A stretch of 59,577 nt of DNA, taken from assembly GCF_014845095.1 (NCBI RefSeq), contig NZ_NKUG01000035.1:1-59577 (forward strand), given 5' to 3'. Below are positions 1-10,027 of this stretch, piece by piece. The notes below the pieces were generated by a model. The model saw nothing but the letters and a program-made list of their open reading frames with translations. It made no database searches and was not told the DNA's origin. A program made the position numbers and the translations under genes. Positions within the stretch are counted from its first letter, which is position 1; the number at the start of each line of letters is the position of its first letter. The stretch is from Methylobacterium bullatum (GTDB taxonomy: Bacteria > Pseudomonadota > Alphaproteobacteria > Rhizobiales > Beijerinckiaceae).

Positions 1-1117
1 CGGGGGGCTTGGGCGAAGCGGGCACCTCGTCCGGCGGCAGGTCGAGACTCAGATCCTTGAATGCCAGGGTGCCGAGCGCCGGCGTCATCTGCCGCAAATC
101 CGCTTCGGTGGGCTCCCCGGCCTGGGTCGAAAGCTTGCGCATGGCCACCACGGTCGGGGCAAAGGAGAAGCCCGCGACGCTCAAGCGCGCGAGCTTTCCG
201 GCGGCATCGCCCGCGGTGAAGCCGAGATCTTCCATGCTGAGGCCACCGGAGGACAGGACCATGCGCCCCATGCCGATCGATACGGGCTCGCCGTCCTTCG
301 TCTGGCTGATGGTGAGCCCGGTGGCCTGGACCGAGCCGACGGAGAAGCCGTCGAGAACGTCCGCCATCACCCCGAAGATTCTCGCCCTGTCGGCGGGATT
401 GCCCTGAGCTTGGTCCGCGCGCGCCATCGCGTCCAGCGCGCCCGTCCAGGTCGCCGGAATCTGGCGCCCGCTGAGGTCGGTGCCCTCGATGCGCGCCACC
501 TTCACCACCGTGCCGTCGGCCTCCATCAGCGTATCGGAGACCGAGAACGCGCCATAGAGGCGCATCATCGGGCTCTTGGCATCGCCGGCCTCACCGTAGA
601 GACGCGCCATCGCCATGAGATCGACGTCCCGCATCTCCATGCGGCCGTAGCTGGCGCTGCGCTTCTCGCCGCCTCCCGCCTCGGCAGCCGTCGCCCCCGC
701 CGCTGCCGCCTGGGCGATGCGGCCGCCGCGCACATCCTTGGCAGTCACGTCGCGGTAGATCACGGTCTGGGTCCTGGGGCCGACCCGTATCTCGGAGCGA
801 AGCTCGGGAATCACGATGCTCGCGGCATCGAACTTCGCGAGACGCGCTGGCAGAGGCTCGGGGCCGGATCTGAGCAGGGCGAGAAGGTCGTCCTTCGTCA
901 GGCGCGTGCCGCTGACGATGACCTGCGGCGCGGTGAGGACCGTGCCGCCGAAGGTCATCGTCACGTTCTGGAGCGTGACGTCCTGCACGGCGGAGGCGGC
1001 TTCCTGCGCCGAGGCCGGCAAGGGGCCGATCGGGCCGCCGCCGCCGAAGACGAGGAGGGCGCAGACCGAAAGGCCAGCCGTCCGCATGAGAAAGGGACGA
1101 CCTTGTGGGACGATCAT
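1..1117 (-). CDS. Secreted protein of unknown function, C-terminus cut by window edge
   Basis: The reverse strand is open from a start near 1117 (or 1087, ten codons later, in frame) to base 1 with no stop, so the gene continues beyond the window. About 370 codons are visible. The N-terminus has an arginine, a hydrophobic stretch (LSVCALLVFGGG) and an Ala-rich PLPASAQ end that looks like a signal peptidase I site, so export to the periplasm or envelope is likely. The rest alternates short beta-like stretches with residues such as GRMEMRDVDLMAMARLYGE and has no catalytic motif I recognise. Neither start has a strong Shine-Dalgarno. It is transcribed away from erpA on the same strand. I do not recognise the family. 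Reality as a gene is supported by length, codon pattern and the signal peptide. Confidence 0.75.
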   Translation of the reverse strand, partial: MIVPQGRPFLMRTAGLSVCALLVFGGGGPIGPLPASAQEAASAVQDVTLQNVTMTFGGTVLTAPQVIVSGTRLTKDDLLALLRSGPEPLPARLAKFDAASIVIPELRSEIRVGPRTQTVIYRDVTAKDVRGGRIAQAAAAGATAAEAGGGEKRSASYGRMEMRDVDLMAMARLYGEAGDAKSPMMRLYGAFSVSDTLMEADGTVVKVARIEGTDLSGRQIPATWTGALDAMARADQAQGNPADRARIFGVMADVLDGFSVGSVQATGLTISQTKDGEPVSIGMGRMVLSSGGLSMEDLGFTAGDAAGKLARLSVAGFSFAPTVVAMRKLSTQAGEPTEADLRQMTPALGTLAFKDLSLDLPPDEVPASPKPP

Positions 1118-1248
1118 GAGCGGATCCGGGGCGCTGCGAAAAAAGGCGCTTCGTGCAACGGTGCCGCGCCGAACCGCATCCGTGCCGCTTTTTCCACGGC
1201 GAGGCAATCGCGCTGCCTCACGCCGTGCTGTGACGGAATGACGAAGCC

Positions 1249-1575
1249 TCAGAGCGAGAACGAGGTGCCGCAGCCGCAGGAGGAGGTGACCTGCGGATTC
1301 TCGATCTTGAAGGCCTGGCCAATCAGGTCGTTGGCGAAATCGATGGTCGATCCGCTCATGTATTCGAGGGAAACCGGATCGACGAGGACGGTGGCGCCGT
1401 CCCGCTCGATCACCACGTCGTCCTCGGCCCGCGCCCGCTCGATGTCGAAGGCGTAGGAGAAGCCCGAGCATCCGCCGCCGTTCACGCTGATCCGCAGGGA
1501 CGCGCCGGGAGGCTCGGCTCCCATGATCTCGTTGATGCGCTTGGCCGCGCGGGGGGTCAGGGTGATGTCGGCCAT
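1249..1575 (-). CDS. erpA: Iron-sulfur cluster insertion protein, A-type carrier (ErpA/IscA family)
   Basis: A-type Fe-S carrier of 108 residues that would hold a cluster and hand it to apo-enzymes in the cytoplasm. The three conserved cysteines are visible: C36 in NGGGCSGFSY and C100/C102 in the C-terminal SCGCGTSF. The start MADITLTP is chosen because it gives the usual family length and is preceded by AAGAG; an in-frame upstream extension of 36 codons is Arg-rich junk. It is divergent from dgt, the next gene, with about 120 bp between them. The A-type family is certain; ErpA rather than IscA or SufA is inferred from the stand-alone position beside dgt and argS, which is common in related alphaproteobacteria. 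Confidence 0.9.
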   Translation of the reverse strand: MADITLTPRAAKRINEIMGAEPPGASLRISVNGGGCSGFSYAFDIERARAEDDVVIERDGATVLVDPVSLEYMSGSTIDFANDLIGQAFKIENPQVTSSCGCGTSFSL

Positions 1576-1695
1576 CGTGATGCTCTTGGGTTCTTGTCGA
1601 TTGCCAGAAGCGCTAGCCCACACAAGATATGCGCCGTAGAGACGCGCTGCAACGCGGGATGATCGTTGCGCGCGATGGCGCATTCAGGAGGTGAC

Positions 1696-2943
1696 GTGCG
1701 GCACAGGGGCGAACGCTGGCGGGCGCGCTACGCCACCGATCCGGCGGCCACGCGCGGGCGGCTGATCCCGGAGGCGATCTCGCCCACACGCAGCCACTTC
1801 CAGCGCGACCGCGACCGGATCATCCATTCGGCCGCCTTCCGCCGCCTCAAGCACAAGACCCAGGTCTTCGTCCACCACGAGGGCGACCATTACCGCACCC
1901 GTCTGACCCACACCCTCGAAGTCAGCCAGATCGCCCGTGCGCTGGCCCGCGCGCTCGGCCTCGACGAGGATCTCGCGGAGGCGCTGGCACTCTCCCACGA
2001 CCTCGGCCACACCTGTTTCGGCCATACCGGCGAGGACGCGCTCGATGCCCTCATGGCCGCTCACGGCGGGTTCGACCACAATGCCCAGGCCCTGCGGATC
2101 GTCACCCGGCTCGAGCGGCGCTATGCCGGGTTCGACGGGCTCAACCTCGCCTGGGAGACCCTGGAGGGCCTCGTCAAGCACAACGGCCCGCTCCTCACGA
2201 AGGAGGGCGACCCGACCCCGCGCTGGGCGGCACGGGGCATTCCCGCCGCCATCCTCGAATACAACGCACAGAACGACCTCGACCTCGCCCGTTTCGCCGG
2301 GCCGGAGGCACAGGCGGCGGCTCTGGCCGACGATATCGCCTATGACAGCCACGACCTCGACGACGGTCTGCGGGCGGGCCTGTTCGAACTGTCGGATCTC
2401 GACGGCGTCCCCTTCCTCCGGGACATCCTCGACGAAATCGACGCGCTGCACCCGAATCTCGAGGAATCGCGAAAGATCCACGAACTGGCGCGGCGCGTGA
2501 TCACCCGCTTCGTCGAGGACGTGATCGCCGAGAGCACCCGGCGGATCGAGGCCCTGGCACCGGCTTCCGTCGCCGATATCCGCGCGGCCGACGAGGCGGT
2601 CGTCTCCTTCTCGCCGGCCCTGGAGGAGGCGGATGCCGCGATCAAGCGCTTCCTCTACGCGCGGATGTACCGCCACCCGAGCGTGCTGGCGGTGCGGGCG
2701 CAGGCGGACATCATCGTCGCGGACCTGTTCGATGCCTTCAGCACGAACCCTGCCCGCATGCCCGAGGAATGGCGGGCCGGGCTCGAGGCGGCGGGGGAGG
2801 GGCGCATCGCCCGCCGGGTGGCCGACTATATCGCCGGCATGACCGACACCTACGCGGTGCTCGCCCACAAGCGCCTGTTTCCCACGACGCCGGACCTGCA
2901 CTGGAGTCCCGAGAGCCGGGGCCTGCCGCTGGCGGAGGGGTAG
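1696..2943 (+). CDS. dgt: Deoxyguanosinetriphosphate triphosphohydrolase-like protein (HD domain)
   Basis: Cytoplasmic HD-superfamily dNTP triphosphohydrolase-like protein of about 415 residues, predicted to remove triphosphate from dGTP or other dNTPs. Metal-binding motifs are visible: histidine in [10 protein letters not shown], the HD pair in [13 protein letters not shown], and a later aspartate in [13 protein letters not shown]. The N-terminal block [22 protein letters not shown] is typical of the Dgt type 2 group. Start choice is uncertain: an AGGAGG at 1686-1691 lies just before GTG 1696, whereas an in-frame ATG at 1675 has no Shine-Dalgarno. The SGNH hydrolase gene follows 7 bp later, so the two are probably cotranscribed. 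Exact substrate cannot be told from sequence. Confidence 0.9.
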   Translation: MRHRGERWRARYATDPAATRGRLIPEAISPTRSHFQRDRDRIIHSAAFRRLKHKTQVFVHHEGDHYRTRLTHTLEVSQIARALARALGLDEDLAEALALSHDLGHTCFGHTGEDALDALMAAHGGFDHNAQALRIVTRLERRYAGFDGLNLAWETLEGLVKHNGPLLTKEGDPTPRWAARGIPAAILEYNAQNDLDLARFAGPEAQAAALADDIAYDSHDLDDGLRAGLFELSDLDGVPFLRDILDEIDALHPNLEESRKIHELARRVITRFVEDVIAESTRRIEALAPASVADIRAADEAVVSFSPALEEADAAIKRFLYARMYRHPSVLAVRAQADIIVADLFDAFSTNPARMPEEWRAGLEAAGEGRIARRVADYIAGMTDTYAVLAHKRLFPTTPDLHWSPESRGLPLAEG

Positions 2944-2950
2944 GGCCGGG

Positions 2951-3553
2951 ATGTCGGGACGATCCATGCGCATCTGCTTCATCGGCGACAGTTTCGTGAA
3001 CGGGGTCGGTGACGACACCTGTCTCGGATGGACGGGCCGTCTCTGTGCCGAGGCCCGTCGCGCGGGCTGGGACGTCACGCATTACAATCTGGGCATTCGC
3101 CGCGACACCAGCCTCGACATTCAGGGCCGCTGGCGCGGCGAGGCCGAAGCCCGCCTGCCCAAGGGGCTGGACGGCCGGCTCGTTTTCGCGTTCGGCGCAA
3201 ACGATTGCACCCTCATGGATGGCCGAACCCGCGTCGCCCATGACAGCTCCCTCGATGCAACACGGGCAATTCTCGCAGACGCCGCCGGTTGGCGAAAAAC
3301 CCTGATGATCGGCCCGCTTCCCGTCTGCGACGATCCCTCGACGGATGCACGAATCCTGGCTCTGTCGCGCGACATCGCTCCCCTCTGCGCCCGACTGGGT
3401 GTTCCGTTCCTGCCGGTCTTCGGCGTGGCCACGGGATCCGATGCATGGACCAGCGAGGCCGCGGCGGGGGACGGAACCCACCCCAATGCCGGCGGCTACG
3501 CGGCCCTGGCCGGCGCCGTGGCCGAGTGGGAGGCTTGGCGCGCCTGGTTCTGA
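2951..3553 (+). CDS. SGNH/GDSL-type hydrolase
   Basis: Small (200 residue) lipase/esterase-fold hydrolase. The SGNH blocks are in order: block I FIGDSFVNG with the nucleophile serine, block III FGANDC with the oxyanion asparagine, and block V DGTHPNAGGY with the catalytic Asp-His. No signal peptide, so probably cytoplasmic; the family acts on esters, including acyl-thioesters and lysophospholipids, and the substrate here is unknown. It starts 7 bp after dgt and is followed by a 135 bp gap before argS. An alternative start five codons in (MRICFIGDS) is possible; both keep block I near the N-terminus. Confidence 0.85.
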   Translation: MSGRSMRICFIGDSFVNGVGDDTCLGWTGRLCAEARRAGWDVTHYNLGIRRDTSLDIQGRWRGEAEARLPKGLDGRLVFAFGANDCTLMDGRTRVAHDSSLDATRAILADAAGWRKTLMIGPLPVCDDPSTDARILALSRDIAPLCARLGVPFLPVFGVATGSDAWTSEAAAGDGTHPNAGGYAALAGAVAEWEAWRAWF

Positions 3554-3688
3554 AGCGCCGGGCTGATGGGGGCAGCAAAGGGCGATGGGCGGCCTCCCGT
3601 GACACCTGCCCCCCGCATTGGTATGCCGCCGCATTGAGGCGCAGGCCGTCGTGACGATGCGGCTTGGCGCGAGCGGAATAGATATCCC

Positions 3689-5434
3689 ATGAACATCTTC
3701 GCCACCTTCGAGACGCGCGTACGCGAGGCGCTCGAGAGCCTGATCCGGTCCGGGACGCTGCCCGAGGGGCTCGATCTCTCCCGCGTGGTGGTCGAGCCGC
3801 CGCGCGATGCCACTTATGGCGACCTCGCCACCAATGCCGCCCTGGTCCTCGCCAAGGAGGCCCGGACCAATCCGAAGGCGCTGGGCGAAGCGCTTGCGGC
3901 GGAGCTCCGGCAATATCCCCGCGTGATCGAGGCGAGCGTGGCCGGACCGGGCTTCATCAACCTGCGCCTGACGCCCGAGACCTATCACGAGGTCGTGCGT
4001 GCCGCGCTCGGCGAGGGCACCGAGTACGGTCGAGCCCACCTGCCCGGCGGCAAGGTCAACATCGAATATGTCTCGGCCAACCCCACCGGGCCGATGCATG
4101 TGGGCCATGGCCGCGGGGCGGTGTTCGGCGACGCGCTGGCCAACCTGCTCGTGGCGGCCGGCCGCGACGTGACGCGCGAGTACTACATCAACGATGCCGG
4201 TGCGCAGGTGGACGTGCTCGCCCGCTCCGCGTTCCTGCGTTACCGCGAGGCGCTGGGCGAAGAGGTCGGCCCTGTGCCCGAAGGCCTCTATCCCGGTGAC
4301 TACCTCGTGCCGGTGGGCAAGGCCCTCGCCGAGACGCACGGACGCGCACTCCTCGACACGCCGGAATCCGACTGGCTGCCGCAGGTGCGGGCGGATGCCA
4401 TCGCCGCGATGATGGACCTGATCCGGGGCGATCTCGCCCGGCTCGGCATCCACCATGACGTGTTCTTCTCGGAAGCCACCCTGAAGGAGGCGGTGCCCGC
4501 TCTTCTGGCGGAGCTTCGTGAAAAGGGCCTCGTCTACGAAGGCCGGCTGCCGCCGCCGAAGGGCCAGCTGCCCGAGGATTGGGAGGACCGCGAGCAGACC
4601 CTGTTCCGCACCGTGGAGTTCGGCGACGACGTCGACCGGCCGCTGCTGAAATCGGACGGCTCGTTCACCTACTTCGCCTCGGACATCGCCTATCATCGCG
4701 ACAAGATCAGGCGCGGCGCCACAGACCTGATCGACGTCCTCGGCGCGGATCACGGCGGCTACGTCAAGCGCATGCAGGCGGCGGTGAAGGCGGTGAGCGA
4801 CGGGAACGCCACCCTCGACGTCAAGCTATGCCAGTTGGTGCGGCTCCTTCGGGCCGGCGAGCCAGTGAAGATGTCCAAGCGCGCGGGCGAATTCATCACC
4901 CTCGCCGAGGTGGTCGACGAAGTCGGCCGCGACGCGATCCGCTTCATGATGCTCTACCGCAAGAACGACGCGACCCTGGACTTCGACCTCGCCAAGGTGG
5001 TGGAGCAATCCAAGGACAACCCGGTCTTCTACGTCCAGTACGCCCATGCCCGCTGCGCCTCGGTGTTCCGGCAGGCGCGCGAAGCGATGCCCGGCGAGGA
5101 CTTTTCCGTCGCCGGCCTCGCGGATGCGGATCTGACGCTGCTGGCCGATTCCGCGGAAATCGAGATCATGCGCCTCATCGCCCAATACCCGCGGGTGATC
5201 GAAGCGGCGGCGGCGGCACACGAGCCACACCGTGTGGCATTCTACCTCTACGAGCTGGCAAGTTCCCTGCATGGTTTCTGGAACAAAGGCAAAGACCTGC
5301 CGCAATTACGGTTTATTAATCCAAACGACCGAAACTCGACACGGGCAAGACTGGCCCTCGTGGAGGCTTTGAGAGGCGTCGTCGCCTCCGGCCTCGCGGT
5401 CTTGGGTGTCACCGCGCCGGATGAAATGCGGTGA
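3689..5434 (+). CDS. argS: Arginyl-tRNA synthetase
   Basis: Class I aminoacyl-tRNA synthetase charging tRNA-Arg, 581 residues, normal length. The N-terminal Add1 domain is followed by the HIGH-type motif in [20 protein letters not shown], and a KMSK-type motif is present in [11 protein letters not shown]. The C-terminal DALR anticodon-binding region is recognisable from RALIAQYP-like helices through the terminal [14 protein letters not shown]. The ATG at 3689 fits the family start. It lies upstream of the SPOR-domain gene with a 30 bp gap, as in many alphaproteobacteria. Nothing unusual was seen. Confidence 0.97.
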   Translation: MNIFATFETRVREALESLIRSGTLPEGLDLSRVVVEPPRDATYGDLATNAALVLAKEARTNPKALGEALAAELRQYPRVIEASVAGPGFINLRLTPETYHEVVRAALGEGTEYGRAHLPGGKVNIEYVSANPTGPMHVGHGRGAVFGDALANLLVAAGRDVTREYYINDAGAQVDVLARSAFLRYREALGEEVGPVPEGLYPGDYLVPVGKALAETHGRALLDTPESDWLPQVRADAIAAMMDLIRGDLARLGIHHDVFFSEATLKEAVPALLAELREKGLVYEGRLPPPKGQLPEDWEDREQTLFRTVEFGDDVDRPLLKSDGSFTYFASDIAYHRDKIRRGATDLIDVLGADHGGYVKRMQAAVKAVSDGNATLDVKLCQLVRLLRAGEPVKMSKRAGEFITLAEVVDEVGRDAIRFMMLYRKNDATLDFDLAKVVEQSKDNPVFYVQYAHARCASVFRQAREAMPGEDFSVAGLADADLTLLADSAEIEIMRLIAQYPRVIEAAAAAHEPHRVAFYLYELASSLHGFWNKGKDLPQLRFINPNDRNSTRARLALVEALRGVVASGLAVLGVTAPDEMR

Positions 5435-5464
5435 GGTGATCTCGGCGTGAAGAGGAATGCTGCC

Positions 5465-6889
5465 ATGACGACGAACGCTTCGCGAGCGCCTGTCGATTTC
5501 GACGCCTTCGCGCGTGACTTGCAGCCCACGACGCCGCCCCAGCCGCAGGGCCAGCCTGCGGCCAAGCCCGATCCGCTGGCGGAACTCGCCCGCATCGTTG
5601 GCCAGGACGACCCCTTCCGCGCCCTCCTCGAAGCCCGCGATTCCCGTACCGCGCCCCAGCCGCAGGGCCAGGGCGGGCGGAGGGAGCCGATCTTCCACGA
5701 CGAGGCACCGGCAGCCGCCCCGTCGGCCCATTCCGGGTCACCTGCGGCCTATGCACCTGCGCCTGCGGCCTACGCCCAGCATCCTCAGTACCAGTCCGAA
5801 TCGGAGGCCTCGCTCTCGGCTCATCCGGCCGATGCCTTCGACCAGTATCTCGCCTCCGTCGATCACAGCGCCTATGCCGACGGGGTCCACGATCCCCGCG
5901 GATCGGAGGCCTATGCGCCGGAGCAGGAAGACCGCCTCAACCGCGCGGCCGAACGGCCCCGCCAGCGCAGCCGCCTCGTCTCCGTGGGTGCCGGCCTCGG
6001 CGTGCTGGTGGTCTGCGTCACCGGCGCGCTCACCTGGCGCGGCCTGCATTCGAGCCAGGGCGACGGCACCGTGCCGACGATCCTGGCCGACAAGGCTCCG
6101 CTGAAGATCGCCCCGCAGAAGGCGGACGGCGTCGAGATTCCCGACCAGAACAAGCAGATCTACGATCGCAACGCCAAGGACGGCCAGATCCGCATCGTCA
6201 ACCGCGAAGAGCAGCCGGTCGACGTCGCGCAGGCCGCCCGTTCCGCCCAGCGCGCCGGGGAGGGCGGAGCCACGCCCTCGACCGGGCAGGGCGGCAATAC
6301 GGCCCCCCTCACCGAAACCCTCGGCGAGCCACGCCGGGTGCGGACCGTCTCAGTGAAGCCGGATACGCCTCCGCCGCCGCCCCAGCGCGAGGCTTCCGCC
6401 GCCCAATCCGTGATCCCCACGATGACGCTTCCGGGCGATAACGGCGGCTCCACCAGCGGGTCGATGCATCCGCGTGTCGGAAAGCTGCCGACGGCGACGC
6501 CCGCAGTGGCCGACGAAACTGCGGTACCCGAGCAGGCCGCCCCCGCTCCCCGCGTGAAGGCCCCGCAGCGCGTTAGCGCCGTCGCTCCCGATGCGACGTC
6601 CGCCCTGCCGACGCCCGCCCCCGTTCCGGCGGCTTCGACCGCGCCCGTCAGCGGGTATTCGGTCCAGCTCGGGGTGCGCACCAGCGAGGCCGAGGCTCAG
6701 GCCGCCTTCAAGCAGATGCAGGGCAAGTTCAGCCAGCTCTCCGGCAAGCCCGCCCTGATCCGTCAGGCCGAGGTAAGCGGCAAGACGATCTACCGCGTCC
6801 GCGTCGGACCCCTGGCCAAGGCCGAAGCCACCACCCTCTGCACCGAACTGCAGGGTGCAGGCGGCCAGTGCTTCGTGGCCAAGAACTGA
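5465..6889 (+). CDS. SPOR-domain inner-membrane protein
   Basis: Protein of 474 residues with a cytoplasmic Pro/Gln/Ala-rich N-terminal region, one membrane helix at about residues 170-190 (LVSVGAGLGVLVVCVTGA), a long Pro/Ala-rich periplasmic linker, and a C-terminal SPOR domain at about 397-474 (GYSVQLGVRTSEAEAQ through GGQCFVAKN). SPOR domains bind denuded septal peptidoglycan, so a cell-envelope or division role is expected. ATG 5465 is preferred over GTG 5447 because AGAGGA lies 8 nt upstream of it. It sits between argS and nagZ, the usual place for this gene in Rhizobiales, consistent with a peptidoglycan-linked job. Confidence 0.9.
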   Translation: MTTNASRAPVDFDAFARDLQPTTPPQPQGQPAAKPDPLAELARIVGQDDPFRALLEARDSRTAPQPQGQGGRREPIFHDEAPAAAPSAHSGSPAAYAPAPAAYAQHPQYQSESEASLSAHPADAFDQYLASVDHSAYADGVHDPRGSEAYAPEQEDRLNRAAERPRQRSRLVSVGAGLGVLVVCVTGALTWRGLHSSQGDGTVPTILADKAPLKIAPQKADGVEIPDQNKQIYDRNAKDGQIRIVNREEQPVDVAQAARSAQRAGEGGATPSTGQGGNTAPLTETLGEPRRVRTVSVKPDTPPPPPQREASAAQSVIPTMTLPGDNGGSTSGSMHPRVGKLPTATPAVADETAVPEQAAPAPRVKAPQRVSAVAPDATSALPTPAPVPAASTAPVSGYSVQLGVRTSEAEAQAAFKQMQGKFSQLSGKPALIRQAEVSGKTIYRVRVGPLAKAEATTLCTELQGAGGQCFVAKN

Positions 6890-7094
6890 GCCAAGGGAAT
6901 TGAGTTTCGGGATCCGGGCCTGAGGATTCCAGGCCGAGGGAGCCGAAGCGAAGACCTCGAAGGCGATCGTCGACACCTCGCATCCCGGTAGCGCTTCGTG
7001 CGAGCCCCGCCCGGGCGAGGGCCGCCGCGACCGGCAAGAGCAGGGGCGGACGTCCCTCGGATCGTCTGTCCATTCAAGCCGAGCAGCATCCCCC

Positions 7095-8099
7095 ATGACC
7101 ACTCGCGCCCTGATCCTCGGCTGTGCCGGCCGGACCCTCTCGGACGAGGAGGCCGCGTTCTTCCGCGATGCGCAGCCCTGGGGCTTCATCCTGTTCAAGC
7201 GCAACATCGGCTCGCCGGACGAAGTGAGGGCGTTGACCGATGCGCTGCGGGCCACGACGGGCCGGGCCGACACGCCGATCCTGATCGACCAGGAGGGCGG
7301 ACGGGTGCAGCGGATGGGGCCGCCGCACTGGCCGTCCTATCCGGCGGGCGCCCGTTTCGGCCGGCTCGACGGGTCGGGCATCGCCATGGCGCGCCTCGGC
7401 GCGCGGCTGATGGCATACGATCTCGCCTCGGTGGGGATCAACGTCGATTGCGCGCCCGTTCTCGACGTGCCCGTGGCCGGCGCCCACGACATCATCGGCG
7501 ACCGCGCCTACGGCACCGATCCGCACGCCGTCATCGCCCTGGGGCGCGCGGTGGCCGAGGGGCTAATGGAGGGGGGCGTCCTCCCCGTCATCAAGCACAT
7601 CCCCGGTCACGGCCGCGCCGCCTGCGACAGCCACATGGACCTGCCCGTGGTGGAGGCAGAGGGCGTGAGCCTGGCCGCCCACGATTTCGTTCCCTTCCGC
7701 GCCCTGGCGGACCTGCCGATGGCGATGAGCGCCCACGTGGTCTACGCCGCCCTCGACCCGCACCATCCCGCCACGCAGTCCAGCGTGGTGATCGGACAGG
7801 TGATCCGCGGCCTGATCGGTTTCGACGGACTGCTCATGACCGACGACCTCTCGATGAAGGCACTGGACGGCACCTTTCGCGAGAAGGCCGAGAAGGCGTT
7901 CGCCGCCGGAATCGACGTCGCTCTCCATTGCAACGGCGATCGGCAAGAGATGCAGGCCGTTCTCGAAGGCACGCCGATCCTGTCCGGCGAAGCCCTGCGC
8001 CGCGCCGAGGCCGCCCTGGCCCGGCTCGCACCGCAGGAGGAGTTCGACGTCGCCGAGGCGCGCTCGCGCTTCGAGGCAGGCCTTTCCGCCCAGGCATGA
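7095..8099 (+). CDS. nagZ: Beta-N-acetylhexosaminidase (NagZ)
   Basis: Glycoside hydrolase family 3 enzyme of 334 residues that removes GlcNAc from anhydromuropeptides during cytoplasmic peptidoglycan recycling. The NagZ signature KHIPGHGRAACDSHMDLP is present around residues 167-184, carrying the mobile-loop Asp-His dyad, and the nucleophile region is in GLLMTDDLSMKAL. No signal peptide, as expected. It follows the SPOR gene after 205 bp. In many relatives scpA and scpB come next; here the following gene is tatA. Confidence 0.95.
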   Translation: MTTRALILGCAGRTLSDEEAAFFRDAQPWGFILFKRNIGSPDEVRALTDALRATTGRADTPILIDQEGGRVQRMGPPHWPSYPAGARFGRLDGSGIAMARLGARLMAYDLASVGINVDCAPVLDVPVAGAHDIIGDRAYGTDPHAVIALGRAVAEGLMEGGVLPVIKHIPGHGRAACDSHMDLPVVEAEGVSLAAHDFVPFRALADLPMAMSAHVVYAALDPHHPATQSSVVIGQVIRGLIGFDGLLMTDDLSMKALDGTFREKAEKAFAAGIDVALHCNGDRQEMQAVLEGTPILSGEALRRAEAALARLAPQEEFDVAEARSRFEAGLSAQA

Positions 8100-8274
8100 G
8101 CGCGATGCTCCCGACGCGTTTATGACGCACTGCACAATTGCCTCAGATGCCGCGAATGCCGTGGCCAGAGACCCCGTGGTTCTTGTGTTCGCTTCCTCCC
8201 ATCCCTAGTTTCCCGACAATCCGTCGTGAGAGGGCGTCGCTGGGCAGGCGACCGCATGGGCGCAGGAGTTTGCC

Positions 8275-8538
8275 ATGGGCAGCATGAGTATCTGGCACTG
8301 GATCATCGTCGCGGGCATCGTGATGCTGCTGTTCGGGCGCGGCAAGATCTCCGACCTGATGGGCGACGTCGCCAAGGGTATCAAGGCCTTCAAGAAAGGC
8401 ATGGCCGAGGATGAGACGCCGGCCGGGCAGGCGCCGGCCGTGCCGCCGCCGAGCAACGGCGAGCCCGTTCGCACCCTGCCTCACCAGGGCGAGCCGGCCA
8501 CCGCCAGCCACGTGTCGGCCGACCGCAAGGTCGTCTGA
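8275..8538 (+). CDS. tatA: Sec-independent protein translocase TatA
   Basis: 87-residue TatA subunit that forms the size-variable protein-conducting element for folded twin-arginine substrates. One N-terminal membrane helix ([15 protein letters not shown]) is followed by the Gly hinge and an amphipathic helix ([20 protein letters not shown]), then a Pro-rich tail, as in the family. The start at 8275 has AGGAG 6 nt upstream; a second in-frame ATG three codons later is possible. It heads the tatA-tatB-tatC group. Confidence 0.93.
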   Translation: MGSMSIWHWIIVAGIVMLLFGRGKISDLMGDVAKGIKAFKKGMAEDETPAGQAPAVPPPSNGEPVRTLPHQGEPATASHVSADRKVV

Positions 8539-8687
8539 GACCGTCAAGGCGACATCGGCGGTCCTGGACGGGATCGCCCGAAGTTCGTGTGAGCGAAATC
8601 GCCCGACGGAGATCGGTCTTGCGTGAACCATGCTAGGCCGTCGGTCGTGACGAGGCATAGGCCATCGGCCGCGGGACGAGCGACACC

Positions 8688-9203
8688 ATGTTCGACATGA
8701 GTTGGGGCGAGGTGATGCTGATCGGCGGCGTCGCCCTCATCGTCATCGGGCCCAAGGATCTTCCCAAAGCCCTGCGCACCGTGGGCCAGGTGACGGGCAA
8801 GATGCGTCGCATGGCCGGCGAGTTCCATGCCCAGTTCAACGAGGCGATCCGCGAGGCCGAGTTCGACGAGGTCCGCCGCGAAGTCGACGGTATCAAGCGT
8901 TCCGCGAGTACGATGGGGCCGAGCTTCAATCCGGTCCAGACCATCCGCGACGAGATCCGCGGCGCCGTGGACGGACGCTCGCAATCGAGCACGCAGCCCC
9001 TGGCCAACGTGGCCGCCAAGCTCGCCGAGAACGACCCGCCCGCGCCGTCCGAGCCGTCGATCCAGGCTCCCGCATCGGCTGAGCCGGCGCACGTCGAGCC
9101 ACCGCCCCCGCCGGATTACGCGCTGCCCGATCTCCCGCCCCGGACTGCCATGGCCCCGACCGAACCCTCCACCAAGCCTACCGAGCCCGGCGCTGCCTCA
9201 TGA
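8688..9203 (+). CDS. tatB: Sec-independent protein translocase TatB
   Basis: 171-residue TatB, which with TatC forms the twin-arginine signal receptor in the inner membrane. The N-terminus MFDMSWGEVMLIGGVALIVIGPKDLP is the classic TatB membrane helix with the conserved Glu8 and the GPKDLP hinge, followed by a charged amphipathic helix and a long Pro/Ala-rich tail. Its stop overlaps the tatC start by 4 nt (ATGA), so translational coupling is likely. A gap of 149 bp separates it from tatA, with no gene in it. Confidence 0.95.
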   Translation: MFDMSWGEVMLIGGVALIVIGPKDLPKALRTVGQVTGKMRRMAGEFHAQFNEAIREAEFDEVRREVDGIKRSASTMGPSFNPVQTIRDEIRGAVDGRSQSSTQPLANVAAKLAENDPPAPSEPSIQAPASAEPAHVEPPPPPDYALPDLPPRTAMAPTEPSTKPTEPGAAS

Positions 9204-10000
9204 TCGATCCGGTCGACGAATCCGAGGTGGAGGCATCGCGCGCGCCGCTCCTCGACCACTTGATCGAATTGCGCTCGCGGCTGATCAAGTCCCTGGCGGC
9301 CTTCGTCGTGATGTTCTTCGCGTGCTTCTTCGTCTCGCGGCACATCTACAACATCCTGCTCCACCCCTACGTCTCCATCGTCGGCCCGGAGAAGGCACAG
9401 CTCATCGCGACGCATTTCCTCGAACAGGTGTTCACCAACATCAAGCTCAGCGTGTTCGGCGCGGGTTTCCTCGCCTTCCCGGTCATCGCGACGCAGATCT
9501 ACGCCTTCGTCGCGCCCGGCCTCTACCGCAACGAGCGTCAGGCCTTCCTGCCCTATCTCGTGGCGACGCCGATCTTCTTCGTTCTGGGCGCACTGGTGGT
9601 GTTCTTCCTGGCGATGCCGCTGCTCATCCAGTTCTCGGTGAGCCTGCAGCAAGTCGGCCAGCCGGGCGAAGCGACGATCTCGCTTCTGCCGAAGGTGGAC
9701 GAATATCTCTCGCTCATCATGACCCTGATCTTCGCCTTCGGGCTGGCGTTCCAGCTGCCGGTGATCCTCACCCTGCTCGGCCAGATCGGCGTGATCGACA
9801 CCGTCTTCCTGCGCGAGAAGCGCCGCTACGCCATCGTCCTCGTCTTCGTGGCGGCCGCGATCCTGACGCCGCCCGACGTGATCTCGCAGCTGTCGCTGGC
9901 CCTGCCGATGCTCCTTCTCTACGAGGCCTCGATTTTCTCGGTGGCCCGCGTCGAGCGCCGCCGCAAAGCCAAGCGGGTCGCGGAAGGGCTGGAGCCGTAG
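9200..10000 (+). CDS. tatC: Sec-independent protein translocase TatC
   Basis: 266-residue polytopic TatC with six predicted membrane helices, the main docking site for twin-arginine signal peptides. The family blocks are visible: PLLDHLIELRSRL near the N-terminus, FLEQVFTNIKLSVFGA in the first periplasmic-loop region, and the later FGLAFQLPVILTLLGQIGV. Start overlaps tatB by 4 nt. A palindromic repeat lies just after its stop, in front of serS. Confidence 0.97.
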   Translation: MIDPVDESEVEASRAPLLDHLIELRSRLIKSLAAFVVMFFACFFVSRHIYNILLHPYVSIVGPEKAQLIATHFLEQVFTNIKLSVFGAGFLAFPVIATQIYAFVAPGLYRNERQAFLPYLVATPIFFVLGALVVFFLAMPLLIQFSVSLQQVGQPGEATISLLPKVDEYLSLIMTLIFAFGLAFQLPVILTLLGQIGVIDTVFLREKRRYAIVLVFVAAAILTPPDVISQLSLALPMLLLYEASIFSVARVERRRKAKRVAEGLEP

Positions 10001-10027
10001 GCGCCACATAAACGCCATCCCCCCCCC

